Below, one piece after another: positions 38,276 to 46,563 of a stretch of 64,000 bases of DNA. Under the pieces are notes generated by a model. The model was not told the DNA's origin and made no database searches. It saw only the letters and a program-made list of their open reading frames with translations. The translations under genes and the position numbers were made by a program. Location: assembly GCF_009828925.2 (NCBI RefSeq), contig NZ_WUTY02000001.1, positions 3,564,492 through 3,628,491 on the forward strand, written 5' to 3'. Within the stretch, counting starts at the first letter, position 1; each line of letters begins with the position of its first letter. Source of the DNA: Methylicorpusculum oleiharenae (GTDB lineage: Bacteria > Pseudomonadota > Gammaproteobacteria > Methylococcales > Methylomonadaceae).

Positions 38276-39191
38276 TCATATAGCTCGCCTGTAGGGTAAT
38301 CATCAAGCCATCAAGCAGCGCGATAAAGGCGAAACCCTTTTTCGTAGCACGCGGAGAAATCCATTGCGCGAGAAATGGCCCCAGCCGCCCGCCCCAGAGT
38401 ACACCGAGCATGGTGAATGCCGCCATATCCCAGGGTACGCCGCCAAAATACAAGGCATGGACGAAGGCCAGCAAAAGCGAGTTTAACGACAACAATACCA
38501 CGCCCAGACCGATTGCCCGGTTAGCGTTAAGGCCGTAGGCGAGCATACAAAAGGCAGCGATGATTTCACCCTCGCCAATCGCAACCCAGCCGGTAATCAT
38601 GCCGCCGATAAAAGAAACCAAAACGATTGGGATACGGGCTTTTGCTGGAAGTTCCGTTCGCCCGCCTTTTCGATCAAGCGTGATGAGCGTTAGCAAGCCC
38701 GCTATGAACGCAATGGGACCAAACAGCCCTTTAACCAACAGCGGCTGCGGGTGGATCAAGAATGTGGACATCATCGTCCCGATAATAAGCGCGGGCACGG
38801 TCCATTGCAAAAGCGATAACGGCACTTCGCCGCGCCGCAGCCAACCGGATGCGCCGCTGCTCATGCCGACGGCTTGCGTGACGAACGTGAGTTTCAAGGC
38901 ACTGACGGGATCCACTTGGTAAGCGAACATCAGCACGGGGATAAAAACAATGCCGCCCCCAATCGCGGTAGCGTTACCGATGAATGCGCCGAACACACCG
39001 ACGATGATCAGCGGCCAATTGAGAGCGGCAAGCCCGATTGGGTCTGGAAATATAGTCGCGTAACCAGCAAGCCAGATGAGGGTGAATACAAAAAGCCAAG
39101 GCGTGAAATACGCAAAGTTTTTCGCCGATGAATTGTTGCCCAGCGTAACCGCAGGGGCAGAATAACGAAGGGTTTGTTGGTTCTTTCTCAT
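38262..39191 (-). CDS. TauE/SafE-family permease (second copy)
   Basis: The 309-residue protein has eight or so hydrophobic segments and the two TauE half-repeats, with VFGAFIGNATAIGGGIVFIP near residue 68 and SFIGGMITGWVAIGEGEIIA near residue 195. The family exports sulphite, sulphoacetate or related anions, or takes up similar compounds. The ATG at 39191 is used; it lies 14 bp after the end of the disrupted MerT-TauE gene. It appears intact, but its stop falls exactly where the LysR remnant loses homology, so its last few residues may be altered. Confidence 0.8.
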   Translation of the reverse strand: MRKNQQTLRYSAPAVTLGNNSSAKNFAYFTPWLFVFTLIWLAGYATIFPDPIGLAALNWPLIIVGVFGAFIGNATAIGGGIVFIPVLMFAYQVDPVSALKLTFVTQAVGMSSGASGWLRRGEVPLSLLQWTVPALIIGTMMSTFLIHPQPLLVKGLFGPIAFIAGLLTLITLDRKGGRTELPAKARIPIVLVSFIGGMITGWVAIGEGEIIAAFCMLAYGLNANRAIGLGVVLLSLNSLLLAFVHALYFGGVPWDMAAFTMLGVLWGGRLGPFLAQWISPRATKKGFAFIALLDGLMITLQASYMMYFR

Positions 39192-39580
39192 AAATGCAAG
39201 AGAATTAAACGACCGCCTGCCAAAGCAGCCGTATCCCGACCGCGAACAAAAACAGCGCAAATATCCGTTTCAGTTTCTCGGTCGGCAACTTATGCGCGAG
39301 TTGCGCCCCCCATTGGAGCGAATATCCGGCTGCTGGTTACGATGCAGAGAAATGCCGGTGTATGGATATAGCCCATGCTCCAACTGGGAAGACCGGCGTT
39401 GCCCCAACCCAGGATGATGTAGCCAAGAGAACCGACAATGGCGATGGGCAAACCACAAGCGCTGGAAATGGCCACGGCTTGGCGCATGTTAAACCGGCGC
39501 TTGACCAGAAACGGGACGGTGATGAGCCCGACGCCGGCGCCCAGTAGATACCGTCTTGCTGATCCAAAAGCAAGCAATAA

Positions 39581-40543
39581 TTAAGCGGCATAATTTGGGT
39601 CAAAAGGCTTACCTGATTTAAGCACTCCAAAAGCAATATGAATCAGCTTACGCATAGCGGCACAGGCAATGGCTTTACCATTTTTACCATTAGCTTTAAG
39701 ACGCTCACTGAAGGTGCGAATTAGAGGATTAAAACGTAACGCGCAAAGCGCTGGCATGTACAGTGCTTTGCGGAGAAGCGCATCGCCATTTTTGGCAATA
39801 TGGGTATTGCCAGACCATTGCCCAGACTGGCGTAGTGCAGGGGCAAGTCCTGCAAAGGCAACCACTTGTTTGGCATGGATAAAGGCGTGATGTTGACTCA
39901 ACGCAATTAACAAATGCGCAATAGAGGCATCACCAATACCTGGAATTGTAGCCAGTAAATCGCCACGTTGTTTGAGGTCTGGATGGTTATTTATGTGGTC
40001 ATGAATCGCTTTGCGTGTGGCTTGAAGTTCTGCTTCGAGTATTCCCAAAACCGTGTTAATAGAATCAGTAATCTTAGCGTTGGCAGTATCTTGACGGTTG
40101 CGTTCCATTCGAATCATTTCCAAAAGATGCTCAACACGACGAACCAATGCTTGTAATTCACGGATATTGGCTGGGGGCTGTGTCCATAAAGGTGGATTCA
40201 TGGTTAATGCGTAACGGGCAATGAGTTTGGCATCGGCTTTGTCGGTCTTGGCCCGGCTCAATTCACTTTTGGCAAACGCGTGGATTTTAGCGGGGTTGAC
40301 TAAACTGACCGGATGGCCCTGACGGACTAAAAAATCAGCCAACGGGAAGCTGTAAGCGCCTGTGGCTTCCATGCAAATTAGCGGGTTAACATCACCACAC
40401 AGGGCAAGAAACCAGGCTGTAAAGGCAACATGGCCGGGTTCATCGTTAGTAAATGTTTTATGTTTGTATTTGCCAGCAACCAAGCAAGCGACATCAAATT
40501 TAAACTTTGCAATATCAACGCCGATGGTAATTAAAAATGACAT
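39581..40543 (-). CDS. IS110-family DEDD recombinase
   Basis: The 320-residue protein has the N-terminal RuvC-like DEDD domain: TIGVDIAKFKFDVACL near residue 6, CMEATGAYSFPLADFL near residue 58 and KTDKADAKLIARYA near residue 100. The C-terminal Tnp2 part has LATIPGIGDASIAHLL near residue 195 and the catalytic Ser region AFAGLAPALRQSGQ. The ATG at 40543 gives MSFLITIGVDIAK, the usual N-terminus. All motifs look intact, so the element may be active. IS110 recombinases use an RNA guide encoded by the element. Confidence 0.93.
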   Translation of the reverse strand: MSFLITIGVDIAKFKFDVACLVAGKYKHKTFTNDEPGHVAFTAWFLALCGDVNPLICMEATGAYSFPLADFLVRQGHPVSLVNPAKIHAFAKSELSRAKTDKADAKLIARYALTMNPPLWTQPPANIRELQALVRRVEHLLEMIRMERNRQDTANAKITDSINTVLGILEAELQATRKAIHDHINNHPDLKQRGDLLATIPGIGDASIAHLLIALSQHHAFIHAKQVVAFAGLAPALRQSGQWSGNTHIAKNGDALLRKALYMPALCALRFNPLIRTFSERLKANGKNGKAIACAAMRKLIHIAFGVLKSGKPFDPNYAA

Positions 40544-40599
40544 ATTAATTCTGATGTTATGCTTCGCAATAAGAGTCAATGGGAAAGATGAGATCGGAA

Positions 40600-40764
40600 C
40601 CACCGCTATGTTCAACCTTATGAATACAGGCTTTGAGCCTAAGAATACCGTTCGAACTACAATAGCAAGTGTGGATAGCGAGGAGCTCAATCTACGAGAC
40701 AGGCTTTGAAGCCTCAGGGTGGGCACGACTTCCCCGCTATCCTCCCGATGATCAATCGGGGATT
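40600..40764 (-). ncRNA. predicted IS110 bridge RNA
   Basis: On the minus strand: a short hairpin CCCGAT-TGATC-ATCGGG (40745-40761); a 12-bp stem (40731-40742 with 40673-40684, one G-U pair) enclosing a loop with the inner hairpin AGGCTT-CA-AAGCCT; and a second stem (GCTAT/ATAGC) enclosing AGGCT-CAA-AGCCT. The first loop holds ACCCT (40716-40720) and GTAG (40692-40695), which fit the left and right sides of the actual insertion site ACC-CT-ACTGG. The second holds ACGGTAT (40645-40651), identical to the element's right terminus, and ATAAG, complementary to its left end. Exact RNA ends are not known. Confidence 0.65.
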
Positions 40765-41568
40765 CTGAACTTTTGAAAGCCCAGAATCAAGATATAAGGG
40801 TACACAGCGCACCAATGATGCCGCCGGCTCCGGCCAGGTTTCGCTCGCTTGTCGGCTGGTCAGGATCAAGCTCTGGCGAGTAGGACTTTAGCATCTGAAA
40901 GGCTACCCATAGCGGAAAAAAGGCGAACAATGTTTTGAACAGATCGGTTGGCAGGCTGTCGGCGACAACCGAACCCATTAGAGAGCCGACCAGAATACCG
41001 GGCACCAGTTGCTTCACAACCGGCCAATCGACTGCACCAAGGCGGTGATGGGCCTTAAGAGAGGCGGCCGCAGTGAAGATGATCGTAGACAAAGAAGTCG
41101 CCACAGCCATCAACAGAACTAAGTCCGACGCAAACCCTTGCGCCGAAAAAAGCCAGACCAGGAAAGGGACGATGATGATGCCGCCGCCGATGCCGAACAG
41201 CCCGGAAAGGAATCCCGCGGCGGCACCCAAAAGCAGATAGAAAAAGTACGAAAAATCGATTGACGCCAGGGCGAGGGCCGCAATGATCCAGAAGAGATTC
41301 TTATAGGCACATAGGCTTCGTACCTCAGTACAAATCGAACATATCTGGCAGACCTGGGTGGAAGCATCGCTCAGCTTGCGATAGGCGAATACAAGACAAT
41401 TGGCGGCGATGGCGATGAGCAACGGGCGCAGGGTATCCAGCGTCTTCAAGTTGCTGGCGCCCACGCTGCCAAGACCCGCCACCATAAACGCGAACGGAGT
41501 TCCGCCGTACAAGGAAGCCCAATCCCGGCAATACTGCCAGCGCTCTATGAGCGTGGATTTAAATTGCA

Positions 41569-41928
41569 TCATGGTGTTTTTCCTTTCAAAAAACTAAAAG
41601 GCATCTTGCCTATATGTCTCTTAAAAAGAGTTAACGAATATTGAGCCAATTCAAGCCCTTTCTTTTTAATAAATTCCCACATTAATTTATTAATACTGGG
41701 CTTGTTTTCAGCAGCGCAAACCGCTTCAGTGCTTGAATAGGTTGAAACGCAATAGGGTACTAAATAGGTCAGAGTAATTTTGATAAACTCCTTTATCTGT
41801 AATCCATTGCTCAGTATTACATCGCCCTGATTGATCAACATTAGAATTGAACCAACCACCAACGCAACTTTGATCGCACGCGTTAGAATATTTTTTTGCA
41901 AGGCAATATTTAGCCATTCATTTATCAT
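41569..41928 (-). CDS. nrtS: NrtS-like small membrane transporter
   Basis: The 119-residue protein begins MINEWLNIALQ at the ATG 41928, with AGGA eight bases upstream. The core RAIKVALVVGSILMLINQGD followed by ILSNGLQIKEF and LTYLVPYCVSTYS is the NrtS pattern, a two-helix family proposed in nitrate/nitrite transport. A 35-residue C-terminal extension (KKKGLELAQYSLTLFKRH) is not part of the core. It overlaps the preceding gene by 11 bp and the MerT-TauE start by 4 bp, which shows one operon. Confidence 0.75.
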   Translation of the reverse strand: MINEWLNIALQKNILTRAIKVALVVGSILMLINQGDVILSNGLQIKEFIKITLTYLVPYCVSTYSSTEAVCAAENKPSINKLMWEFIKKKGLELAQYSLTLFKRHIGKMPFSFLKGKTP

Positions 41929-42178
41929 CTGTGTCATCCTTTTCATCGGAAATAGATTCCAGTTGTTTTCTTTTTTCTTCTTTTTCTCCTTCATCCAAAA
42001 GCCCAAAATCTTCTTCAAAAAGATTAAAACGAAAGCCCATGAACTTAAGTACGACAGCGGCAATAAGAAAACCAATAACCGGGTAGAAGAATAATTGCGT
42101 ACCCCAAGGTATGTCGTGCGGGTCTTTCAGGTCAATGCGTAAAATTTTAGTAAAAACAAAAAACATAAAATCTGTCAT
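41918..42178 (-). CDS. small single-helix membrane protein with acidic tail, unknown function
   Basis: An 86-residue protein starting at the ATG 42178 (MTDFMFFVFTKILRIDLKD). One strong membrane helix (FFYPVIGFLIAAVVLKFMGF, about residues 32-51) is followed by a highly charged tail rich in E, K and D. No family is recognised. It is the first gene of the operon with nrtS, MerT-TauE and TauE2 and is preceded by a long leader with a hairpin and a MerR-type promoter. Confidence 0.6.
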   Translation of the reverse strand: MTDFMFFVFTKILRIDLKDPHDIPWGTQLFFYPVIGFLIAAVVLKFMGFRFNLFEEDFGLLDEGEKEEKRKQLESISDEKDDTDDK

Positions 42179-42326
42179 TTTATTCACCCTAAAATAGGCT
42201 ATGAACAACAAACAGTCGCTGATTAAAATTTAACCTTTGTTGAATTAATCAATATGAATGGCTAAATGCATCGCTCAGTCAGAATCTACAGTGAGATATA
42301 AACGTATTTGTTGCCGAATAAAAAGG

Positions 42327-42362
42327 GTCGATTGTTTTTCCTTTTCAGGAAAAACAATCGAC
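42327..42362 (-). terminator. leader hairpin / possible attenuator
   Basis: GTCGATTGTTTTTCCT and its exact complement form a perfect 16-bp stem with a 4-base loop. On the minus strand it is followed by CCCTTTTTATT. It sits in the leader between the MerR-type promoter (42397-42428) and the first gene (42178), so it could terminate or attenuate the transcript, or protect it. Confidence 0.6.
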
Positions 42363-42396
42363 GGGTCACTATGAAAAAATTCAAAGCTCGGTTGAG

Positions 42397-42428
42397 ATCA
42401 TAAATGCCGTACCCTAGACCAGAGTCAA
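42397..42428 (-). promoter_or_regulatory. MerR-type promoter, copy 1
   Basis: Minus strand: -35 TTGACT (42423-42428), a 20-base spacer and -10 TATGAT (42397-42402). The long spacer is the mark of promoters activated by MerR-family proteins. The spacer CTGGTCTAGGGTACGGCATT is almost the same as in the second copy at 44798-44829. It would drive the small-membrane-protein/nrtS/TauE operon. Confidence 0.7.
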
Positions 42429-42575
42429 GCGGAAAATTAACAAAGTGGTATTAAGCGCTTCTGGAAGCCCTTGAAGGGCACGAATAAGTGAAGTTCTGGA
42501 ATTTTCACGTCATTATCGTAATAAAACTATATAAAACAATGGCTTATTATACACAAAGCACTGCATTCTGTATAG

Positions 42576-43961
42576 CAGGTTGTTGAAATTTACCCTTATG
42601 CCTTCGGCTGTGAACCCATTTTTTGACTAATTTTTAGCGCTGAAATCCAGATCAGTCCTGAATTTCCGGTTTTAGCCGGTATTTATGACCTCTTTCGAGG
42701 CTAAATTCCGCCTTTCGGCGGATTGCAGGCATACCTGGGCCTAGGCGGTACTGCATCGCCAGCCGAAAATGCAGCCCATCCGTGTCAAGTTATAAGCGGC
42801 CAAGGTAAAGATCGTTTGTGCCGCCACCTTCTTCAAGCCGCGGAATTTGGTTTGGCGTAGCGGACCGACAGTCTTCGCCCAGCCGAAGACTTCTTCGATC
42901 CGTTTGCGAACCTTGAGGCTTGTGCGGTAACCGTTGTGCCGGGTGGTGCGGCGGTCGATCGCCGAGCCTTTTTCTTTGCTCGCGACATGCGGCGTGACCT
43001 TATGCTGGCGCATCGCGGCCACGAAGTCTTGGGTATCGTAATTTTTGTCCGCTCCCAACGTGGCGCCTGGCTTGTTGACCGTGCGCTTTACCATGACTTT
43101 GGCCGCTTCCCGTTCCGCGGTGCCGGTGGCGTGCGTGACTTCAACGTCCACCACCAAGCCATGGCGGTTCTCCATCAGGGCATGGCCCATCAAACACAGT
43201 TGCGCCTTGTCGCCCTCGCTCTTTTTGTATAACCGGGCGTCCGGATCGGTGCTTGAGGCGTGGGTATCGTTGCTGCGTTTCTCGCCCTTGAAATTGACCG
43301 TGGGGTTACGACTGCCGTCTTCCGGCGGCGGGCTGGAGCCGTCCTTTTTGACGAAGCTTTTCTGCGAGGCCCAAGCTTGAATCAGGGTGCCGTCAACCGA
43401 GAAATGTTCATCGGAAACCAGTTTCTGCCACTCCGCCAAGGCCAGCACGCGCTCGAAAAACAAACGGCTGATGCGCTCGTTCAACAGGCGGTCGCGGTTG
43501 GCACTGAACGTCGAGTGATCCCACACGGCGTCGTCCAGCGTCAACCCGACAAACCAGCGGTACAGCAAGTTGAAGTCGATGTGTTCCACCAGTTGCCGCT
43601 CCGAGCGGATCGAAAACAGAACTTGCAACAGACTGGCGCGGAGCAGGCGTTCCGGTGGAATGGAATCCCGACCGCGGCGTGCGTAGAGGGCATCGAACTC
43701 GTCACTCAGCGTGGCGAGTAAAAGGTCGACCACTTTCCGCAGTTTGCGTAAGGGATGGTGCTTGGGTATCCGCGCTTCCAGCGTTCGATAGCTGAACAGT
43801 TCTTCTTGAGTAATGTCGGCGCCGCGCATGGTCAGGAATTATCCGTTATAGTATCTTGTAATAGAACTATTTTAACATATATAACAATGCCTTAGTATAT
43901 TTCTGTGCTTCTCGGTCAACGGTTTTATGCGGCTTTCGTAGGCGAGAAAATCAACAGCCTG
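42576..43961 (-). mobile_element. IS5-type insertion sequence with 4-bp target duplication
   Basis: The left end CAGGTTGTTGAAATT (42576) and the inverted right end CAGGCTGTTGATTTT (ending 43961) match at 12 of 15 positions. ATAG flanks it on both sides (42572-42575 and 43962-43965), so the 1386-bp element and its target duplication are intact. It holds one transposase gene and sits upstream of promoter copy 1, outside any gene. Confidence 0.85.
42741..43829 (-). CDS. IS5-family DDE transposase
   Basis: The 362-residue protein has an N-terminal DUF772-type domain (QEELFSYRTLEARIPKHHPL, then RLLRASLLQVLFSIRSERQL) and a DDE transposase domain. The catalytic acids are in FSVDGTLIQAWAS near residue 144, TLGADKNYDTQDFVA near residue 258 and RIEEVFGWAKTVGPLRQTKF near residue 312. 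It appears full length and potentially active. It is more G+C-rich than its surroundings, which fits recent arrival. Confidence 0.92.
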   Translation of the reverse strand: MRGADITQEELFSYRTLEARIPKHHPLRKLRKVVDLLLATLSDEFDALYARRGRDSIPPERLLRASLLQVLFSIRSERQLVEHIDFNLLYRWFVGLTLDDAVWDHSTFSANRDRLLNERISRLFFERVLALAEWQKLVSDEHFSVDGTLIQAWASQKSFVKKDGSSPPPEDGSRNPTVNFKGEKRSNDTHASSTDPDARLYKKSEGDKAQLCLMGHALMENRHGLVVDVEVTHATGTAEREAAKVMVKRTVNKPGATLGADKNYDTQDFVAAMRQHKVTPHVASKEKGSAIDRRTTRHNGYRTSLKVRKRIEEVFGWAKTVGPLRQTKFRGLKKVAAQTIFTLAAYNLTRMGCIFGWRCSTA

Positions 43962-43965
43962 ATAG

Positions 43966-44088
43966 ACCAGTTAATCTGACAAAGTAGAATTAGCTTAAGC
44001 ATATTTCTTCTTGATGTATTAGTCATAGTTAATACCTACTTATAGAATAATAAGCCAATTCAATTTACTGCGATCCACCACCAACTGA
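43966..44088. other. short non-coding stretch after the IS5-type element
   Basis: No gene is seen between the element and the end of the secreted-protein gene. The stretch is AT-rich and has no clear terminator. Confidence 0.4.
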
Positions 44089-44658
44089 TTACGAGCCACA
44101 GTCCGTTAATGGAGCAGTATCAATAAAATCAGCTTCACGAGAGACAATATCGGCGTAAGGGATGAGAAGCCCTCCTGTTGCGAATGCATCTGCGTTAGCT
44201 GGAGCTTGTGTGCCGCCGTTGGTAACTTCCTGGAATTTTGCAAGATTTGCTACCCAGATATGCGGAGCCAGTTGACCGGCTTTTACGTTAACCTTGATTT
44301 CTCCTTGTTTATCTGCGGTGACGGGCGTGCCCAGAAATTGAAAATGGCCGTTACATGACGGGTCAACCACAGCACCTTGTGAATCAGGAACGCCACGATC
44401 AGGGATCGGTTCAAACCAATGATTGAGGATTACGTAAGTTTCACCCGGTTTTAAGCCATTAACGTTAATTTTTACCTTGTGTTTTAATTGGGTCGATATG
44501 ACTGCTGCTGATCCTCTGGCGTTAATACCTTCAGGCGTTTTAATATTGAATTCATTGCTGAAATTTGATCGACGAAATGTTGCATCCTCACTCATAACGG
44601 GACTGGAAAATAAAACAGCAAAAAATAATGGAAATGAAGTGATAATGATTTTGTTCAT
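44089..44658 (-). CDS. secreted protein of unknown function
   Basis: The 189-residue protein has a signal peptide (MNKIIITSFPLFFAVLFSS, cleavage near PVMSEDA). The mature part shows beta-rich text such as KVKINVNGLKPGETYVIL near residue 65, HFQFLGTPVTADKQGEIKV and HIWVANLAKFQEVT, somewhat like CHRD or superoxide-dismutase-like beta domains, but the match is weak. Three Cys occur in the mature protein. CAGGAG precedes the ATG at 44658. It is controlled by promoter copy 2, the twin of the promoter of the nrtS operon. Confidence 0.6.
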   Translation of the reverse strand: MNKIIITSFPLFFAVLFSSPVMSEDATFRRSNFSNEFNIKTPEGINARGSAAVISTQLKHKVKINVNGLKPGETYVILNHWFEPIPDRGVPDSQGAVVDPSCNGHFQFLGTPVTADKQGEIKVNVKAGQLAPHIWVANLAKFQEVTNGGTQAPANADAFATGGLLIPYADIVSREADFIDTAPLTDCGS

Positions 44659-44797
44659 GATGAATCTCCTGATTAATACCAAAAAATAAAGCTATAAATG
44701 TGCTTGCTATTGAAGAAAGGAGGGGGGGTGATTAGCTCTTCTTGTTGGAGAACAAACTAACCGGCAGCCCATTATGAAAAAATTAAGCACGATTGTG

Positions 44798-44829
44798 ATA
44801 ATAAATGCCGTACCCAAGACCAGAGTCAA
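44798..44829 (-). promoter_or_regulatory. MerR-type promoter, copy 2
   Basis: Minus strand: -35 TTGACT (44824-44829), a 20-base spacer CTGGTCTTGGGTACGGCATT and -10 TATTAT (44798-44803). It differs from copy 1 by one base in the spacer and one in the -10. Similarity continues on both sides, including ATGAAAAAATT downstream and a related AT-rich stretch upstream of -35. Confidence 0.7.
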
Positions 44830-45004
44830 GCAAAAAGTTAAAAAGAGATTAAATGCTTAAGCAAATATTGATGAACTCTTTGCCAAACGCTTATGCAGAT
44901 AATTAAAATTTCAATAAGGCATATAAAACGTGGTTTGCAGACTTTTTTAAAAATCCGTAATGAGTTAAGGCGGGGCGGGCTTTGCAGCCCTGGAAAGAGG
45001 ATGC

Positions 45005-45997
45005 TTAATTCGAATCCGAACAACTGTTTACAGTGCAGCGGTTTAATGCTAGTAGATTATCCTGCCAGTTATTTTGGTTAGCGATTATTTCAATCCGGCT
45101 GTTTGCTGAAGGTTTGCACGGAACAATAGTCATTACCCCATCAACTGCATTAAAAATAAACCAGCCTTTGTTGGTCGCGAAAACGGCTTTTATCCTTTCT
45201 GCATCCAGTTGATTTAAAAACCGTGTTATGCGTACATAATCGAAGCAACTGTGTTCCGGAAATACAGTGCCATAACTCCGGTAACCGTCTGCTGCATTTT
45301 GTAGAGGCGAATTCATTCGCCTATAATCCGTATCAATTTGGATCGATCCAGCTTGATGGGCATCAGGAAAAGAGGCCTGCCTTTCCGGGTTTCTTGTTAT
45401 ATCCAGCCAGGCAACATCCAGTTGCCCTTGAACCGTTTGAGCGACAACCGCTTTACGGGGACGGCTGTCATCGGCCCAACGCTCGAACAACTCTGTCGCT
45501 GCTTGGTCGGCTAAATCCATTTTATTGGCGGCCAGCACATCGGATAAGGCGATTTGATCGATAAAGTTTTCGTGCGACGTGTAGCGGCTATCGCTTAATT
45601 TTCTCGGGTCAACCAGGCAAATATTGGCGCGCACGTCCAGCATGGTCCGAAAGTATCCTCCGGTGAGCATGTCAAGCACCCGCTTGGGGTGGCCTAAGCC
45701 TGTTGGTTCAATGAGCAAACGGTCCGGTTTGACTTCCGTTAACAAGCGATTAACGGCAACCTGAAAAGGCAGTCCCACCGCACAACACAGACAGCCCCCG
45801 GCTACTTCCCTGACTATCGAGCCCGAAGCCGCGAATATGGCGCCGTCAATGCCGACTTGTCCAAACTCATTAACTAAGACTGCCCATTTTTCGTCAGCCG
45901 GTTTTTGTTTAAGCAGATTAAGAATGGCCGTGGTTTTACCGGCGCCGAGGAACCCCATTACCATATTGGTTGGAATATTGGCAAACTTTCGGGTCAC
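45005..45997 (-). CDS. CobW/COG0523-family G3E GTPase (metallochaperone)
   Basis: The 330-residue protein has Walker A MGFLGAGKTTAILNLL near residue 14, the metal-binding GGCLCC near residue 67, EPTGLGHPK near residue 97 and the guanine motif ANKMDLADQ near residue 153. The C-terminal CobW_C part ends with two Cys (CTVNSCSDSN). COG0523 proteins deliver zinc or other metals to target proteins. It is 53 bp after the merE-like gene on the same strand, so it seems to be the last gene of the mercury operon, possibly to manage zinc or thiol-metal balance. Confidence 0.82.
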   Translation of the reverse strand: MTRKFANIPTNMVMGFLGAGKTTAILNLLKQKPADEKWAVLVNEFGQVGIDGAIFAASGSIVREVAGGCLCCAVGLPFQVAVNRLLTEVKPDRLLIEPTGLGHPKRVLDMLTGGYFRTMLDVRANICLVDPRKLSDSRYTSHENFIDQIALSDVLAANKMDLADQAATELFERWADDSRPRKAVVAQTVQGQLDVAWLDITRNPERQASFPDAHQAGSIQIDTDYRRMNSPLQNAADGYRSYGTVFPEHSCFDYVRITRFLNQLDAERIKAVFATNKGWFIFNAVDGVMTIVPCKPSANSRIEIIANQNNWQDNLLALNRCTVNSCSDSN

Positions 45998-46050
45998 TTG
46001 GGCTTAAAACCATGTAAAGATAAAGCAGTAGAGAGGCGAAGCACGCGCCT

Positions 46051-46359
46051 CTAAAGTTTGATTTTATTAAACGCCAACAGCGCCGCAGTTAACGAAATCA
46101 GGAATAGCGCCGAAAAAACCATGACGGCGGTTACCGTATCTGCTGAAAGGAAACTACCCAATGCTGTCCCGGAAAACAGCATGATCCAAAAAGCAATATG
46201 GCAGGGACAGGCGAGTAATGCTAAAGATGCAAAACACCAACCGGTTAATCGCCTTCCCGGTGAAAGGGAGCGATCGAAATCTTGTTGTGCTAAAGAAGTT
46301 GCACAAGATTCGCTATCGCACTCGGATAAGTGGCCTATTTTATTTAAACATGTTTTCAT
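46051..46359 (-). CDS. merE: MerE-like mercury transport protein
   Basis: The 102-residue protein has two membrane helices. The segment GWCFASLALLACPCHIAFWI near residue 40 matches the Cys-Pro-Cys-His pattern of MerE, which moves Hg(II) or methylmercury through the inner membrane. The N-terminal 35 residues carry extra Cys (CLNK, C..ESC). The ATG at 46359 follows AAAGGCGG. It lies downstream of a merC remnant and upstream of the CobW gene. Confidence 0.75.
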   Translation of the reverse strand: MKTCLNKIGHLSECDSESCATSLAQQDFDRSLSPGRRLTGWCFASLALLACPCHIAFWIMLFSGTALGSFLSADTVTAVMVFSALFLISLTAALLAFNKIKL

Positions 46360-46501
46360 TGGTCCGCCTTTCAATTGTTAAAAACCATTATTTTCCGGAA
46401 GGATCGCCGACAAATTCGCTTGGAGAGAATTTGAACAGCCAACGGCTGGCCCGAAGGGTGAAATACAAGAACGTATTTCATAGTGCATCAACGGCTTTTT
46501 G

Positions 46502-46561
46502 TTACCGGTCTTCTATCTTGCATTCGTCATCCGCACAGGCAGGCCTTCCCGGCCAGCTCAT
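46502..46561 (-). pseudogene. remnant of a second merC copy (last 13 codons)
   Basis: On the minus strand a 19-residue reading frame from the ATG at 46561 ends PACADDECKIEDR, the same as the end of merC at 48466 except for one residue (T to I). Downstream, TTCCGGAARATAATGG also recurs after both copies. Only the tail of the gene remains, directly after the HD-GYP stop codon, so it marks one edge of an old duplication or deletion. Confidence 0.75.
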
Positions 46562-46563
46562 GG

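Larger units (their letters stand above)
39546..40799 (-). mobile_element. IS110-family insertion sequence
   Basis: The element lies between two copies of the dinucleotide AG (CT on the minus strand) at 39546-39547 and 40798-40799. It has no terminal inverted repeats, as expected for IS110. It holds one recombinase gene and a 254-bp non-coding end upstream of it. Deleting one CT copy plus the insert rebuilds the reading frame of the TauE gene, which fixes the ends to the base. Confidence 0.9.
39205..41572 (-). pseudogene. MerT-TauE/SafE fusion gene split by IS110 and a frameshift
   Basis: Residues 20-100 resemble MerT (LDTLRPLLIAIAANCLVFAYRK, then CQICSIC and NLFWIIAALALAS), followed by TauE with LFGIGGGIIIVPFLVW. 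The vicinal Cys pair expected in the first MerT helix is absent (SLYGGTPF). The frame stops at 40787 inside an IS110 element and resumes at 39545; removing the element restores GALCT-LLGAGVG exactly. A G6 run near 39308 then shifts the frame: the correct end (GAQLAHKLPTEKLKRIF...) runs in another frame to a TAA at 39205. The start overlaps the nrtS stop by 4 bp. Confidence 0.78.

Noticed and set aside
43260-43721. Plus-strand frames opposite the IS5-type transposase
   Set aside because: They mirror the transposase gene and show no independent coding signal.
42397-44829. Control of the twin promoters by the local MerR (52152-52556)
   Set aside because: The spacer sequences do not contain the CTGTTC/GAACAG dyad of the local mer operator, so a different MerR-family protein is more likely.
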